Source: Epiperipatus broadwayi (taxonomy: Eukaryota > Onychophora > Udeonychophora > Euonychophora > Peripatidae). Taken from it: a DNA stretch of 64,000 nt. Below the pieces are notes generated by a model. It was not told the origin of the DNA, did not search any database, and saw nothing but the letters and a program-made list of their open reading frames with translations. The translations under genes were made by a program, and so were the position numbers. How positions within the stretch are numbered: position 1 is the stretch's first letter; each line of letters starts with the position of its first letter. This document shows, piece after piece, positions 35,684-47,964 of this stretch. The DNA lies in the NCBI GenBank assembly GCA_028023455.1, contig JAQFVV010012441.1, positions 6,033,544-6,097,543 on the forward strand. Direction: 5' to 3'.

Positions 35684-36590
35684 TGTAACATGTTGGGTTA
35701 CATAGCACACAGCAACATAGTTGTATATATATATATAAAGTAAAGGAAAAGTAAAAATAAATACAGACAAAAATTTTAATAGATATTTGCTACATTTTCG
35801 TACAATAAGTAAAACATTAAATAATTATGAATTTAAAGTAGAATTTTATTTCAAATTAAACAGTTAAAAAGGTCTAATAAATATTATTTGTAATTCTGAT
35901 TTTGAATTTAAAGTTAATCATGGTTTGTTTTTGAGGACTTTTAATTAATTCTCTATCTAAGTCAAAACATGTAGATCAGACCTTTGATAAAATTTCAAAG
36001 GTGCATTTGAAAGGATTAGTGATCTTCTTGAAAAGATAAGAGATTAGAGAGATAAAAAAACCTGTGTTTTCAATTAAGGTATTTTTATTACCTCCAAATG
36101 ATTCTATAAAAGGGCTGATAAAAGTATCAGTTCAGTGTGGTTTGTATTTTTGAGAAGCATCTGGTTGATAGCTAGCTGCAAATTTGGTTAAAATATTTTG
36201 TGAAGTAGTTAATTGCAGTAGTTGATAGCTGTACCAGAAGAACTAGCTGCAGAGCTAGTTTCCAGAGTTACACAGAGCTACCATGATGGTGTAAGAATGC
36301 AAGGAAGCAGCTTCTCTACAGTTCAATGGTGGAGTTTTAATTCACATGGAGGAAAATAATACACTTCTTTATCTTGATATTCATAGCTATAAATGTCTTC
36401 TAAGAAAATAGCTTGCCAGCCTAAATCTTATCAAATCCTAGTCTAAGCAGAACCAACTTCAGAACAATCCTTAACTGAACCAAAAACTAAGCTTACCAAG
36501 AGAACTTATCAGTTGCTGAAGAAGTAAATATACATATGCTGGTGTATCTATATGCAGAGAAGCACAGATAAATGTATATATAGCTGGTGA
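35684..36590 (+). mobile_element. Possible LTR (solo) with TATA and initiator
   Basis: The region starts with TGTAACATG, a beginning common in Ty3-type LTRs, itself part of a short TGTAAC/GTTACA inverted repeat (35684-35702). About 420 bp in lies TATAAAAGG (36105-36113), followed 22-26 bp later by TCAGTT, an initiator-like element. Downstream sequence to about 36590 is less AT-rich than the flanks. No gag-pol sequence, primer-binding site or second LTR was recognised. The 3' boundary is a guess. Confidence 0.3.
36105..36132 (+). promoter_or_regulatory. TATA box plus initiator-like pair
   Basis: TATAAAAGG followed at the usual spacing by TCAGTT. This is a good match to a metazoan core promoter, perhaps of the putative LTR around it. 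Confidence 0.35.
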
Positions 36591-36599
36591 GTTAGTTTA

Positions 36600-38290
36600 A
36601 AATCCTTAAAATGACTTTTAAAATTATAACTTAATAACTTAAAGTAAAACAAATCAATAATTTCTTAATTTAAACACAAAAGGAAAGAACAGTCCACAGA
36701 TGATTTTATATATATATTATTAAAGAAATTGTTCAATAGTTCTCTAAAAATGACATTTAAAAAATACCAGAAAACAAATTTGCTGGGATTAAAAATCTAG
36801 AAGTAAAGATTTAATTCATTGACTTTATATTTTGAAAAGAAAAAAAAAGTTGATAATACTTTTTGTTAAAGAAAAGGGGGAAAAGGAACTTATAAACTGA
36901 TATTTTTTTTTAAAAAAAAAGAAACTGTAAACTATTATGTTTATAATTAATTTATATCATCTATAATTTTATTTATACATGTTATATGTGTGCATTTATG
37001 TGAAGAATATAAATTTTAATAATATTATTATTGTAACAAATTAAAATAAATAAACCTAGCATAAGTATTGGTATTATTAAAATATGTTGAAAAGTTTAAT
37101 AATGTATTATTGTAGGCCAATTTAAATATATTAAGAAATTATATGCTATCAAATGTATGTGTGCATATATATCAAGTAGTGTTAAATAAACACATGTATG
37201 TATATATATCAAGGAGTGTCAAATAGATACATTTTAATATTTTTTTTAATTGTTAAATGTCAATTCAAATATTTATTCATGTAATAGTAAAATATACATC
37301 TGTGCGCATATATGAAACATATATGTAAACCATAATAACTTAAGCTTGTATATTACTCATGTAAATCACAAATGTGATAGTTTTATTATTGTATGTTATT
37401 CAAAGTCAAAGTGCTTTTAATTATAGAGTCATGTTCTAGAGATCTTAATATCATTTTTAATATTGTTATTAATAAACTTGAATTCAGTTGTTAAAATTGT
37501 ATTGCATCATCTCTTGGTTACTATAGCAATATTTGAGCTTATGTTCTTCTGAGATAGATTTGTGCAATAATGACTGCATATATAAATAGGGATGTATTTA
37601 GTGCTTTAGGACAGCTAGTATGACATTGTCTTGGCTTGGCATGAGGATTATATTCTTATAAAGCCCCTGTACTACATTTTATTTATTTTACTCTTATTAG
37701 AAATTAAATTTATTTGGCCATTATATCAATGGTGTTAAATGGCCACAGCATTGACGATTATCAGCATATTTTAACCTGTATGTCGTCAAAACTTCTGTTT
37801 GGCTGAGTGAAGTAAAACTCTAAACTTTTGATTGATCAATTAGAGAATCAGTAGTAAAAATATATTCATCTTTTAATATTATATTCATTTTAATTTCATT
37901 TGTAAAAATTATATTAATATTTTTTTTTAGTCAGATTATAAAAGTGAACAAAAGTTTTTTCAAAAATAAATTTCTATTTATAATTATAAAAATGTTCCAT
38001 AATGGAGAACCTAAAAAGATCGTTTTTAACCTATTGCAAAGTGTTGTGGATGTAATTGATTTCTGTCTCAATTTTACATTGTGTAAAAGCAAATAATTTT
38101 TACTAAAATCTTAAATATTTTTCTAAAATAATTTTATTTTCAGCATATTTTATCTAAATAATTTATAATATGTCAAAAAATATTTTTAAAATGATCTAAA
38201 ACTTTCATTTTTTTTTTCAAAATCGAAACAAAGAAGTTGGAACGATGAAAATTATTGGGAAGTAATCTCTTTTGACCACTATGAGCAACA
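36600..38290. other. No recognised gene
   Basis: AT-rich; nothing recognised apart from short TA runs. Confidence 0.5.
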
Positions 38291-38291
38291 A

Positions 38292-38345
38292 CCAATCAAG
38301 GCCTATAAAAGTCTGCCTTCTTCCATTGTTACAACATAAATTTGA
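38292..38345 (+). promoter_or_regulatory. CCAAT plus TATA core-promoter-like site
   Basis: CCAAT (38292-38296) lies 8 bp upstream of TATAAAAG (38304-38311) in a locally GC-richer stretch, 'aaggcctataaaagtctgcc'. No open frame of note follows within 500 bp. It may belong to a retroelement LTR or an unseen 5' exon, or be chance. Confidence 0.25.
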
Positions 38346-38564
38346 ATATTATTGATTTTTTACTTCTAAAATAATTCTAGAGAGGGCAGTATCTTACAGT
38401 ACTTTTTTAAGCTTTAAAATGACCGTAAATTCACTACGGTAATGTCAGAATTGATGGTATTTGAGCTACTGGAAGCAGTGTATGTCTATGACTGGCCACT
38501 TCTATACAAATATTAATATTCCAGGATTATTGTTTTTATTTTTAAGATTATGTATTCTGGTGTA

Positions 38565-38700
38565 TTAGTACTTAAGTGGTGCATCCAAATTATGTTTAAA
38601 TAATTGTCCAAACTGGCAAAGGATCAATAATTAGCCTAGTCTATAGCAGACCCATTTCCAATCCAGTCACCAGATTGACTATTGATATATATTTTTTCAT
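38565..38700 (-). repeat. Dispersed repeat family E, copy 2
   Basis: Inverted partner of 10383-10520, sharing the blocks 'caccagattgactattg', 'tccaatccagtcac' and 'gtgcatccaaatta'. Immediately downstream (38703-38740) the 'ccagtcaccagat' block is repeated, so this end may be partly duplicated. Confidence 0.65.
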
Positions 38701-38744
38701 TCTTCAAATCCAGTCACCAGATTTCCCATTGATTTTATTTGATA

Positions 38745-40185
38745 TTGATCATTCATGATAATGAATGTTTTTTTTTGAATATTAATAGTACTTATTTTTA
38801 CTTATTTTAATGCTGGTGAATTTATAATTATATAAGGAGTTAACTAACTTATCTCTAACTGGAATGATCTCAGTACGATCTCTTGATCTCATGCTCTCTT
38901 TTTTTAATATATAAAATTGTTTATATATTTATGATCACCGCTCATTACTTTATATCTTATATCTAATATATTATACTCTCAATTTAATTACTTGAAAATT
39001 CATTTTAAATTTATATTAACTTTCAATATTTTTGCATTTTAAGTTGAACTGGGGTTGATGATAATTGTTTCATCTCCCAGGTCTCCACCCATTTTACTCC
39101 ATACCATTACAATATATATATATATCAGCAATTTATTAACCATTTTCATAAACTTGTATATAAACACCTCTATTATATAAATACATAATATGTAATGATC
39201 AATTTATGCACAAATAAAGGCAAATATTCTCCACACATGCACTATAAAATTGAAGCATAGATGGACTACCTATGCTTTTAAGACACTTCTTGACAGGACA
39301 GTATGCATAAAATTCTATAGCTGGTATGAAGAGCCAGTTGCTTTCCATAATATTTTATATGTATATAAATTGCTATATTATTGCTTTTGAAGCCGGATTA
39401 CTAAAATCAAATGTCCAGATATGATTTAGAATTTACGACCTTTTATATTTCAAGTTTAATATAGCTTTAGAACAGAAATAAAGTGCATAGAGTTATTTAC
39501 TATCTATTGAACGTTTAATATTATTTTTGCAGAAATGACAGATTAATTTAGCTTTTCTTGTTTTTCTACCAATTACAATTTTTTAAATTGTATTTTATAA
39601 TTTATTATTTACTAAGCAACATATGAGTTTTCTAGCTGTGTTGTGAATATGCAGCTACATTTGTTAGCAAAGCCACTACACCGCATGAATAGTTAAAAGC
39701 CCACTGTGAGGGGGGGGGGGATCCGTAGAATAATTCTGTGAATGACTAATGAAGAAAAAGTCCTTGTTTTATAATAGTTTATAACTTGTTGATGAAATAT
39801 TTTATAATTCTTCATTTTATTTTACTGTCTGAATAAAAATAACTAGAAATGTATTTAGTGATTAGTAATTAGACAAATGTCTTCTTTGGATCAGACTAAA
39901 CTTGCTTAGAAATCTCTAGTCATTACAAAAAAGAATGTTCTACTGAAATCCATGAATTTTTATATACAATAAAAGAATCAAACAATTGCTTGAAAGGATA
40001 AGTGAAGTAGTACTAAAATCTATTCAAATTTCAAAACATCAGAGAGTTGACTACCACTTGTTCTTTACCTAATATTGTTGGAAATTGTAATTACTATATA
40101 AATAAATAATAATAAAATGAATACACAATCTCTTACATATTTTCTTTGGAGATGTACCAGAATTGACCAGAGTAATTTCATTTGA
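38745..40185. other. No recognised gene
   Basis: AT-rich. A G11 run lies at 39710-39720 in a slightly GC-richer patch (39650-39740). Nothing else was recognised. Confidence 0.5.
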
Positions 40186-40189
40186 GAAA

Positions 40190-40226
40190 TCATTGGCTTT
40201 CATGTTACCACTGCGCCAACATTTTT
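40190..40226 (-). mobile_element. Possible tRNA-derived SINE 5' fragment
   Basis: On the minus strand the sequence 'gttggcgcagtggtaacatg' is a near-consensus A-box. No B-box is recognisable at the right distance, so only a fragment or a chance match is present. Confidence 0.35.
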
Positions 40227-40734
40227 ATGCCAAATGTATGGGATTTAAATCTAAAGTGCTACTTATAGACTTGTTTCAGATTTTTTTACTAATGATCACA
40301 CTGCAACTATTAACCAAGCTAGTATATACTTATTGAATAGAAATTTTCAACTGGATGATAGAGTTCAGCGTTGGTGTCAAAAAAATTAGGAATTGATTAT
40401 ATTATAACACAATCTTCACTATTGCTTCGTTGTAAATGAGATGATTTCGCGTTGTTAATTTATATATATAATATTTAGTGGATTAAATGTGAAGGTATTT
40501 AAGGTTCACACTCTTAGTTCAAAATGCTTGAGTCTGGCTTATTTAAATATAATTGAGGCATAGATTAATATGGGTCCCATCTTTTTCTAATAGTTCTGGT
40601 ATGTGTTTTAGAATTTAGAGTCCCATGTGATGCCATTATTCCATCTGATTCTGTTTGAAGGTGTTTAGCTTTCACGTTATTATAATCTTCACTATTCTAA
40701 ATTGAGCATCAAAACTTACACCATACTAAGATAG

Positions 40735-40762
40735 ATAAATAAATAGATAGGTAGGTAGCTAG

Positions 40763-40809
<47 letters not shown>

Positions 40810-40810
40810 T

Positions 40811-40907
<97 letters not shown>

Positions 40908-41024
40908 GGATGGATGGATGGATGGATGGATGGATGGATGGATGGATGGATGGATAGATAGATAGATAGATAGATAGATGGATAGATGGATGGATGGATA
41001 GATGGATGGATGGATGGATGGATG

Positions 41025-41079
<55 letters not shown>

Positions 41080-41210
41080 TTAAGTAGAGAAATATATATG
41101 CTGATAGACAAATATAAAATAGATAGGTAGGTATATAGATAAATTTCTAGAAAATATATAAATAATTAAATAGATAAATTGATTGATTGACTGTCGGAGA
41201 ATATAGATAT
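40735..41210. repeat. Compound GATA/GATG tetranucleotide array
   Basis: Blocks in order: GATA (40763 to about 40905), GATG (about 40906-40952), GATA (to about 40977), mixed GATA/GATG, GATG (about 41003-41025), then GATA (to about 41078). Decayed GATA-like words lie outside. Alternating blocks indicate repeated internal expansion after a G-for-A change. The minus-strand frame through it, Tyr-Leu-Ser-Ile and Pro-Ser-Ile-His repeats, is an artefact. Confidence 0.97.
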
Positions 41211-41219
41211 GGATAAATA

Positions 41220-42150
41220 TTTTTTTTATATAAATTATTTATATATTGGGTAATCACAGCTTTTTTTTTCTTATGGGGAGGGGGGATTTATAAATTTTTA
41301 TATTTTAAAAATAATCCTATATAAGTGTTCAATATAATATATATAAAGTAAAATAAAAAGTTAATTTACTATTATAAATGCTTATGCAGTGGTATTTCAA
41401 AATTAAGGAAATTAAGCTTTTTGACTGAGTATTAAATATGGCCCTGTAGGATTGAGCTAGATCGCTCTAATTGGCTGTCATTCATTGAAAATCTTTAATT
41501 TCCTTTACATACTATCTATGTTTTTTATTAGTATAGAAAATGTAAAATATATTAAATTGTTAACGTTCAAGCATTGTTTTATTTCAAATATATATAAAAT
41601 AACAAGTTACCTGTCAAAAATATACAATATGTAATTTTTAAATTACGTTATCATTATCTACCCAAAAAAATACAGACATCATGTGATTTTCCAAAATCTA
41701 TTATATCGATATTAGCACATTAACTACAGTATTATACAATCTTTAAATTTTGAAAAAATATTGAACTATTTACTCAACAATTTATATAGTAGGATATGAT
41801 AAAAAAAAAGTTCTACTACATTGAATAAGTTTAATGATAAATCTTAAAAAGAAATTAACATAAATAAAATAATAAATAATGGATATCTTTGCCATTGTAA
41901 ATAATACTCAATCCAAATTTATGAAAAAAGTATTTGGTGATAAATACAATATTTCATTATATGTTCTTCGAAATATAAACTAATTGATTAATAATTCTAA
42001 AAATACTATTGTTAAAATGAAAAAAAAAAAGAATATTATATATGAAATTTGGTGGCATTGGAGAATCAAAATGTACTTTTGGAAAAAAACTCTAAAAGAA
42101 CATCTATTGTACAATCGTGAAAAAAATTCTAAGAATAAAGTCAAATCCAA
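41220..42150. other. No recognised gene
   Basis: AT-rich; nothing recognised. Confidence 0.5.
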
Positions 42151-42157
42151 CATTTTG

Positions 42158-42261
42158 TTAAGTGTTGGTGGCCAAATGGTCAGCACAGATGCCTTACAAG
42201 CAGCTGTCCTGATTTGCGGGTTCACATCCCGGCTGATGCTTTGACACATGAAAAAAAAAAT
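42158..42261 (+). mobile_element. tRNA-derived SINE, subfamily 1 variant
   Basis: The A-box-like region is 'tggccaaatggtcagcacag', the B-box 'gggttcacatccc' is near consensus, then 'ggctgatgctttgacacatg' and an A10 tail (42251-42260). The tail links it to the SINEs at 4.4, 24.5 and 34.0 kb, while the head differs. The mirror frames at 41980-42249 overlap it and are not genes. Confidence 0.75.
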
Positions 42262-42533
42262 TTAATATTTTTTCTTTGATCATAACAAATCCTGCAATTT
42301 TAGATTTACCTTTAACCTATATCATACTAGAGTATTAAATGATGAAAGGCATTATAAAAAGACAGAAATTAAAGAGGCAATCATTATAAATTAATTTAAA
42401 TATTGTATAATAAATAGACAATCTACTAATATAAGTATTCATAGCTCTTGGAAGATCATGTGATGTCTGCTTATTTTTTTTTACATTACTTCAGTTGATA
42501 ATGCTTACAGTATAGTCCAAACTTCTTCTGTTT

Positions 42534-42790
42534 AATATATATAAATTATTATTTTTTGGCTTAATTCATATGTTATTTTCCATTACATACTGACATTTCG
42601 ATGAACTAGCATCTGCCTTTGTCAAGTTTAACTTTTGAAAGAAAAATCGTTAGATCTCAAACAGTACCATGACTTTCAAAAGTTAACCTTGACAATGGCG
42701 TATGCTAGTTCATCAAAATATTGGTATGTAATGAAAAATAACACATAGTTTAACCGAAAAAATAATAATTTATCTATATCATATAACCAT
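42534..42790. repeat. Fold-back of a PLE-like 3' tail
   Basis: The arms about 42534-42645 and 42675-42790 are inverted complements ('cattacatactgacatttcg', 'gaactagcatctgcctttgt') around a loop of about 30 nt. Read on the minus strand, the left arm has 'cttgacaaaggcagatgcta' then 'catcgaaatgtc', a form typical of PLE-type retroelement tails. It lies about 350 bp downstream of the minus-strand GIY-YIG relic at 42990-43500. The left arm may be that element's own end, with the right arm an inverted partial copy. Confidence 0.65.
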
Positions 42791-42989
42791 GAAAACATTA
42801 AATATAATATATATATATAGTGCCATTGTCTATCACTATTATAATTTAAAATTTATATGCATACAATCAAAATTACCACAAAGACAAAACTCAACTGGAC
42901 TAGTCAAGAAAATAAAATCTAAAATAATACCAATGATTTTATGACTACAAGGCAGACTTCTCAATGATAAAGAACTACAAAACAACAAC

Positions 42990-43500
42990 ATGTTTAAATT
43001 AACCTTACCCGCAATTCCATTTACTTCCTATTGATCCTTGATATTAAAAGAACTTTTAAATAAGTTAATTGCTTTAGAATCATAATTTTTTAATAATAAA
43101 TCTTCTTTAATTCTTCTTTTTATTTAATTTCTTTAAAAGAAGACAACCTTAGCTTCATCAAAATTAATAGTATGGCCTGTATCTTTTTTATGGACATACA
43201 ACGCAAAACTAAGATATTTATTTCTAACTCTACTGTTATATACCTTTATTCTCTCATTTAAGCTTAATTTACTCTGACCTATATACCTTCTTAAAAAATT
43301 ACTACTTTTACATACAATTTTATAAAAAGACAATTTAAATGGCAAAGAAATAAAATCATTTTTTTATCCTTTACATCATTACAAATATCGCTATTAAATA
43401 AAATACTTTTAATAAATTTATCAGAGTAACCAACACTCAAATAATCTTTATAAAATTGACCTTTCTGAAACAAAGCTACCACACTAGAATTATTTAATCT
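42990..43500 (-). pseudogene. Penelope-like element relic with GIY-YIG endonuclease
   Basis: The minus-strand frames at 43482-43291 and 43345-43133 carry the C-terminal part of a PLE protein. The first has the linker ahead of the nuclease ('DVKDKKMILF' ... 'LPFKLSFYKIV'). The second has the GIY-YIG domain in truncated form: 'YIGQSKLSLNERIKVY' (YIG, with the downstream Arg), 'ALYVHKKDTGHTINFDEAKV' (His-Lys ... Gly-His block). After a stop, the C-terminal helix continues ('IKEDLLLKNYDSKAINLF') to about 43010. The upstream GIY half-motif is not intact. The RT domain is missing, as in most 5'-truncated retroelement copies. The frameshift between the two frames shows it is dead. Confidence 0.8.
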
Positions 43501-43649
43501 CTTATTTCTATAACAATGATTTCAATAAAATTATATACACAACTTTTCATTTCTTCTTGTTTTTTTTTTTTAAATTATAGCTCCAACATAATAAATATAT
43601 AAAATATACATAACATTCTTCCTTTTTCTTTTTAAAACTCATTTATTCA

Positions 43650-44290
43650 ATATTTTACTATAACTTTATTTTTCCATCATAACAATGTTTCAACTACATT
43701 ATGTAGTCATTATCAAGTTTCTTTAAACAAAAAATAATAATAATAAACATAAAAATAATAACAAAAATAAATAAAACATTAGTATATTACAAATATATGT
43801 AATATTCAAATAAAACCACAATATTATTACATCTATAAATATAATTATTTACCTCCTTCCTTATATTTAACTATTTCTTTTAAAATACCTTTATAATTTA
43901 ATATTCTTCTTATATAATTTTATTATCTATTCTTCAAATTTTTACCCATTAACATTCCTTTTAATACCTTTTCATTCTTGTGTTATCCTATTTTTTATCT
44001 TTATTTATTAACATTCTATTTAATACTGGTTTATATTGATCAATATATGCTTCCTCTTTTTTTATTCTCTTTTTAAATTTTTAACACATTCCAATGGCCT
44101 TATATCAACATTTTCATGCTTAAATTCCTTTTTATGAATATATATATAGCAGATTTTTTATCATATAAATGTTGCCTTAATCTAGTCCTTAATTTATTCT
44201 TACTTTTTCCTATTTAAGTCACATTTACATTAATTTTATAACAATCCATACATTAAATTTAGTATATATAGATAATATCAACTGGCTGGC
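43650..44290 (-). pseudogene. Second PLE GIY-YIG relic, different subfamily
   Basis: Minus-strand translation by frame-hopping gives fragments around 44160-44000: 'KKEEAYIDQYKPVLNRM' is well preserved. Blocks before it read like 'HLYD', 'KKSA' and 'HKKEF', the GIY-YIG C-terminal half. About 320 bp further along the element lies a tail motif at 43675-43720. There, on the minus strand, a perfect ACTACAT/ATGTAGT hairpin is followed directly by TTGAAAC. Sequence differs clearly from the neighbouring relic at 42990-43500 although orientation is the same. Many stops and indels. Confidence 0.6.
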
Positions 44291-44299
44291 AATTTATAA

Positions 44300-45950
44300 A
44301 AAAAACTAATTGTAGTTTCCGAATCCAGAGATAGGGAAAGAATAGAGTCTTGTAGGAAATCAACAAAACATTGCAAGACATGCACTCACTAGTATCTTGA
44401 AACTAGAGACATTAAGTGTCTACAGAACAGCTCATGGTCAAGCACCTTTAAGCCAGCCAATGTTAATTTCCATACAAGATAAAAAAATTATAATGAGAAA
44501 AGATTATGATTTACATAATCTGAATAGAAGAAATAAAATCTCCAATTTCAGGAAAACAGAACACTATACATTATAAATTGCCAGCCAAAAGATTTGTGAT
44601 CTGCAGTAAGCACAAACTAAACTTATTTAAAATTAATTACAGGGCAACAAAAGAGGGTTAGTTGAGAAAAATGAAATTACAAAAATTTGCCAAAGTAGCA
44701 AGGTTTAGTAATATAAATGAAAAGAATATAAACTTGCAATATACTATCAGATAAATAAATTTAAAACAAACATGGAATCTTAAAACTGAAATTCCAAGAC
44801 ACACTATAAATACAATAAAAATACATATAATAAATGCTTAAAATATTTAAATTGAATAAGCAAAAAATATTATAATAATAGGTTACATTTCAAGATTACA
44901 TTGAGACTTTAAGAGATTTAAACTTCTGGTTAGAATATGAAATCTTTTACCTTGAGGTTATATGGTTAAGTTCTGTGGATGTCTTTCAGCAAGGCATACA
45001 TAGTTCATTTTACTGGAAAGTTCTGATGAAGACTTTAGGTTTCCATTGTATACTCAGGAGACTGGAGGTAATGCTAGGGATCAGTTCTTGTTTAAGCTCT
45101 TAAGACATGATTTTGCAGAGACAATTTGGGATCCAGGGTACATCTTTGAGTTGGTTTAGCATGGCATGATGTTGATGAAACTTTTCATAGAGTTTAGTTT
45201 TGGCATTCTGCAGAAAATATTATTTTATCAATTGGAAGAGTAATTTAAATTTGCTACTTTCCTAATGGTGAATAACCAAAGGTACTATTAGCAATGGTGA
45301 TCTCCAGATCTGGATGCAAATCTTTTTAGAATTTGGCAGTAGAAATTCAAGTCTGAATCACAAGTAGCATACAAAGTTGAACCAGTACACATCACAAGTA
45401 GAATAAAAGTCAATAGCTGAAGAATAATTAGTCTGAGATCCCAGGGCTATTTATATGAGCTCTTACCTTCTGTAACAGCTTTTAATTATTAGTTTTTGGT
45501 CAGGACAAATCTTTATCTCAGTCTTAATTAAAAATTCCAACCAGGGTAATCTTATTTAGAATTAATTTAAAAATAAATAAAAGTAAAAACAAGTCTCAGC
45601 TTTTGTTATTACAAATAGATTAAAATAGATTATATTTAAAATAAAGAAACAGAAATACCATTACAACTTTCCAAAATTAAAAGCTTTCTCAAAAAGGATT
45701 AACTTTCAAATTAGAATATTTTTTACAAAATATAAAAAAAAATATGTCACAAAGAAAATAGATTTTAAAACCAGTCTATTGCAAATAAAAAATATATGGG
45801 GGGTACATGTATTATATCACATACTCTTACTATGTTAAATAATAAAATATAAAATTTTGATGACTTTCTTTTTAAAAACTTAAAAAAAATACAAAAGTCA
45901 TTTTAAACTATGCACAATAGAACTTTTGAATCAAATAGAGTATCTGGTTC
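44300..45950. other. Unrecognised, possibly retroelement-derived
   Basis: 44300-44500 and 44930-45480 are less AT-rich and more complex than their surroundings. On the minus strand, 'catataaatagcc' near 45446-45458 could be a TATA box. No family was identified. Could be LTR or unique sequence. Confidence 0.3.
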
Positions 45951-45959
45951 AATATATAT

Positions 45960-46665
45960 GAAAGGAACCACAGACATTATCAGATGCATTCTGAAATGCT
46001 ACAATACAAAAACAGCATATTCTCCTTATCAAAAAATTAGTAATTATATTAACCAACCCTAAATTCAATCCCTCTTGAGGCTCAAGTTTCTTAGATTTAA
46101 TGTGGCATTTGTAAGTTTCTAATGTGACTATGAGCATTTATTGCATCAGTACTAGAAGAGATCAACATGCTAATGCAATAAAGTGACATTCATCATCATC
46201 AGACTCTCAATCCATGCTAAGGATTCAGGTCACAACATTGAATTTTCTAACACCAGAATCCTATTCACATGTTACAATTTTCACCAATGTAAGATTAGAG
46301 AAGTTATTAAGATACTAAAAAGACCAAATTGTATCAACAAACATTATTCCTTACATTTTGAAAAAAAATGTGGAAAATAAATTATTCTGAGGATTCTGAA
46401 TTTTTTATTTCATTTTATGTTGTTTTTTTTTTGTTCAATATGTTAAATTTTATACACCTGTTTTTCTAGTTGTGGAACTTAAACAATTATTGTAAACAAA
46501 TTTCACAGCGCCTCTACAATTATCTTTATAGACACTTTTTACAGAACCTCTACAATTATATAGTATTCATTTCCCAGTTCAGGATTTGTGTCATCAAGTC
46601 GAAACGTTGAAATATCTAATTACAAACTTACATAGATGAACCAAAAAAATTATATTTTATACATG
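45960..46665 (+). pseudogene. PLE relic, GIY-YIG domain and 3' UTR
   Basis: Same subfamily as the pair at 57.8-59.7 kb. The nucleotide blocks 'atatgctccttatcaaaaaa'-like (46018-46037), 'agtactagaagagatcaaca', 'ggattcaggtcacaacattg', 'accaaattgtatcaacaaac' and the tail 'catcaagtcgaaacgttgaa' all recur there in order. The frame at 46183-46380 reads 'IHAKDSGHNIEFSNTRI' (the Gly-His block of the nuclease) and 'REVIKILKRPNCINK'. The Tyr-Ile-Gly part lies upstream in another frame. It is 5'-truncated at about 45960 and frameshifted. Confidence 0.8.
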
Positions 46666-46669
46666 TAAC

Positions 46670-47460
46670 CGACATTTATATGGATATATATAATAGGTCG
46701 AATAATTTGTTTTATTATTAACTTCCTGTAATAATAACACTATGTTAATTTTATAAAAGTAAATAATAACACCATGGTCCAATATATAAATATACATTAT
46801 TAAAATCAATCAAAAATTAGACATTTCCAATATCAATAACATCAATATATATATATTGGCTATGTGAATTTATTGCATATACTGTATCATATGTATGTGC
46901 ATAAATAAATGACATAATATCACTAACATTTATATATAATAACTTTTTTTTCCTTAATAGAAATGTTTATACAATCAAAAAAAGGAATATCTGATAATAG
47001 ATAGTGGAGGATAGATACCAAAAAGATGAAAACGTTTATTGTTCCTATGATTAATCAATATTATATCCGCACTTATACATTGTTATAAGAAGTATTGTAT
47101 CAATTAGGATTTATATTTGTATATAATGAATGTAATATGAAAGTTTTCTAATAACGCTAATGGTCAATATTTTTCTATTAAATCTACAAAACCCGCTATA
47201 AAACAATTGACTTGCAGATAGCTCTCGTAACAATAAGTGAAGAAATTCTACAGGCTTGATAATTTAGGGCTTGTAATAGTTTGTTTTTCATTCTAACTGA
47301 AGATAATTATATATACGTTATTAATCATTATTGACTACGATCTGACAGTCTAAGTTAAAAAAATTAAAACTTTAAAAAAATATCTAAGATTTACTTTTCC
47401 AAATTTATAAAAAGAAATGACAGATATACAATTTCAACATATGAGTCTGGTATTACATAT
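46670..47460. other. No recognised feature
   Basis: AT-rich; nothing recognised. Confidence 0.5.
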
Positions 47461-47462
47461 AA

Positions 47463-47775
47463 ATGCATAGATAAATAGATAGATAGGTAGATAGGTAGGT
47501 AGGTAGGTAGGTAGCTAGATAGGTGGGTAGGTAGGTAGGTGGGTAGGTGGGTGGGTGGGTGGGAGGCGGGGAGGCAGGTAGGTGGGTAGGCTGGTAGGCA
47601 GGTAGGTGGGCAGGTGGGCAGGCGGGCAGGCAGGTGGGTGGGCAGGCAGGTGGGCGGGTGGGCAGGCGGGTAGGCAGGTAGGTAGGTAGGTAGTTGGGTA
47701 GGTGGGTGGATAGGTGGGTAGGTGGGTAGGTAGGTAGGCAGGTAGGCAGGTAGACAGGCAGGCAGGCAGGCAGAC

Positions 47776-47822
<47 letters not shown>

Positions 47823-47913
47823 CGGATAGATAGATAGATAGATAGATGGATGGATGATGGATGGATGGATGGATGGATGGATGGATAGATAGATAGATGG
47901 ATGGATGGATGAT

Positions 47914-47964
<51 letters not shown>

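Noticed and set aside
40716-41111. 131-codon minus-strand frame
   Set aside because: Translation of the GATA/GATG array.
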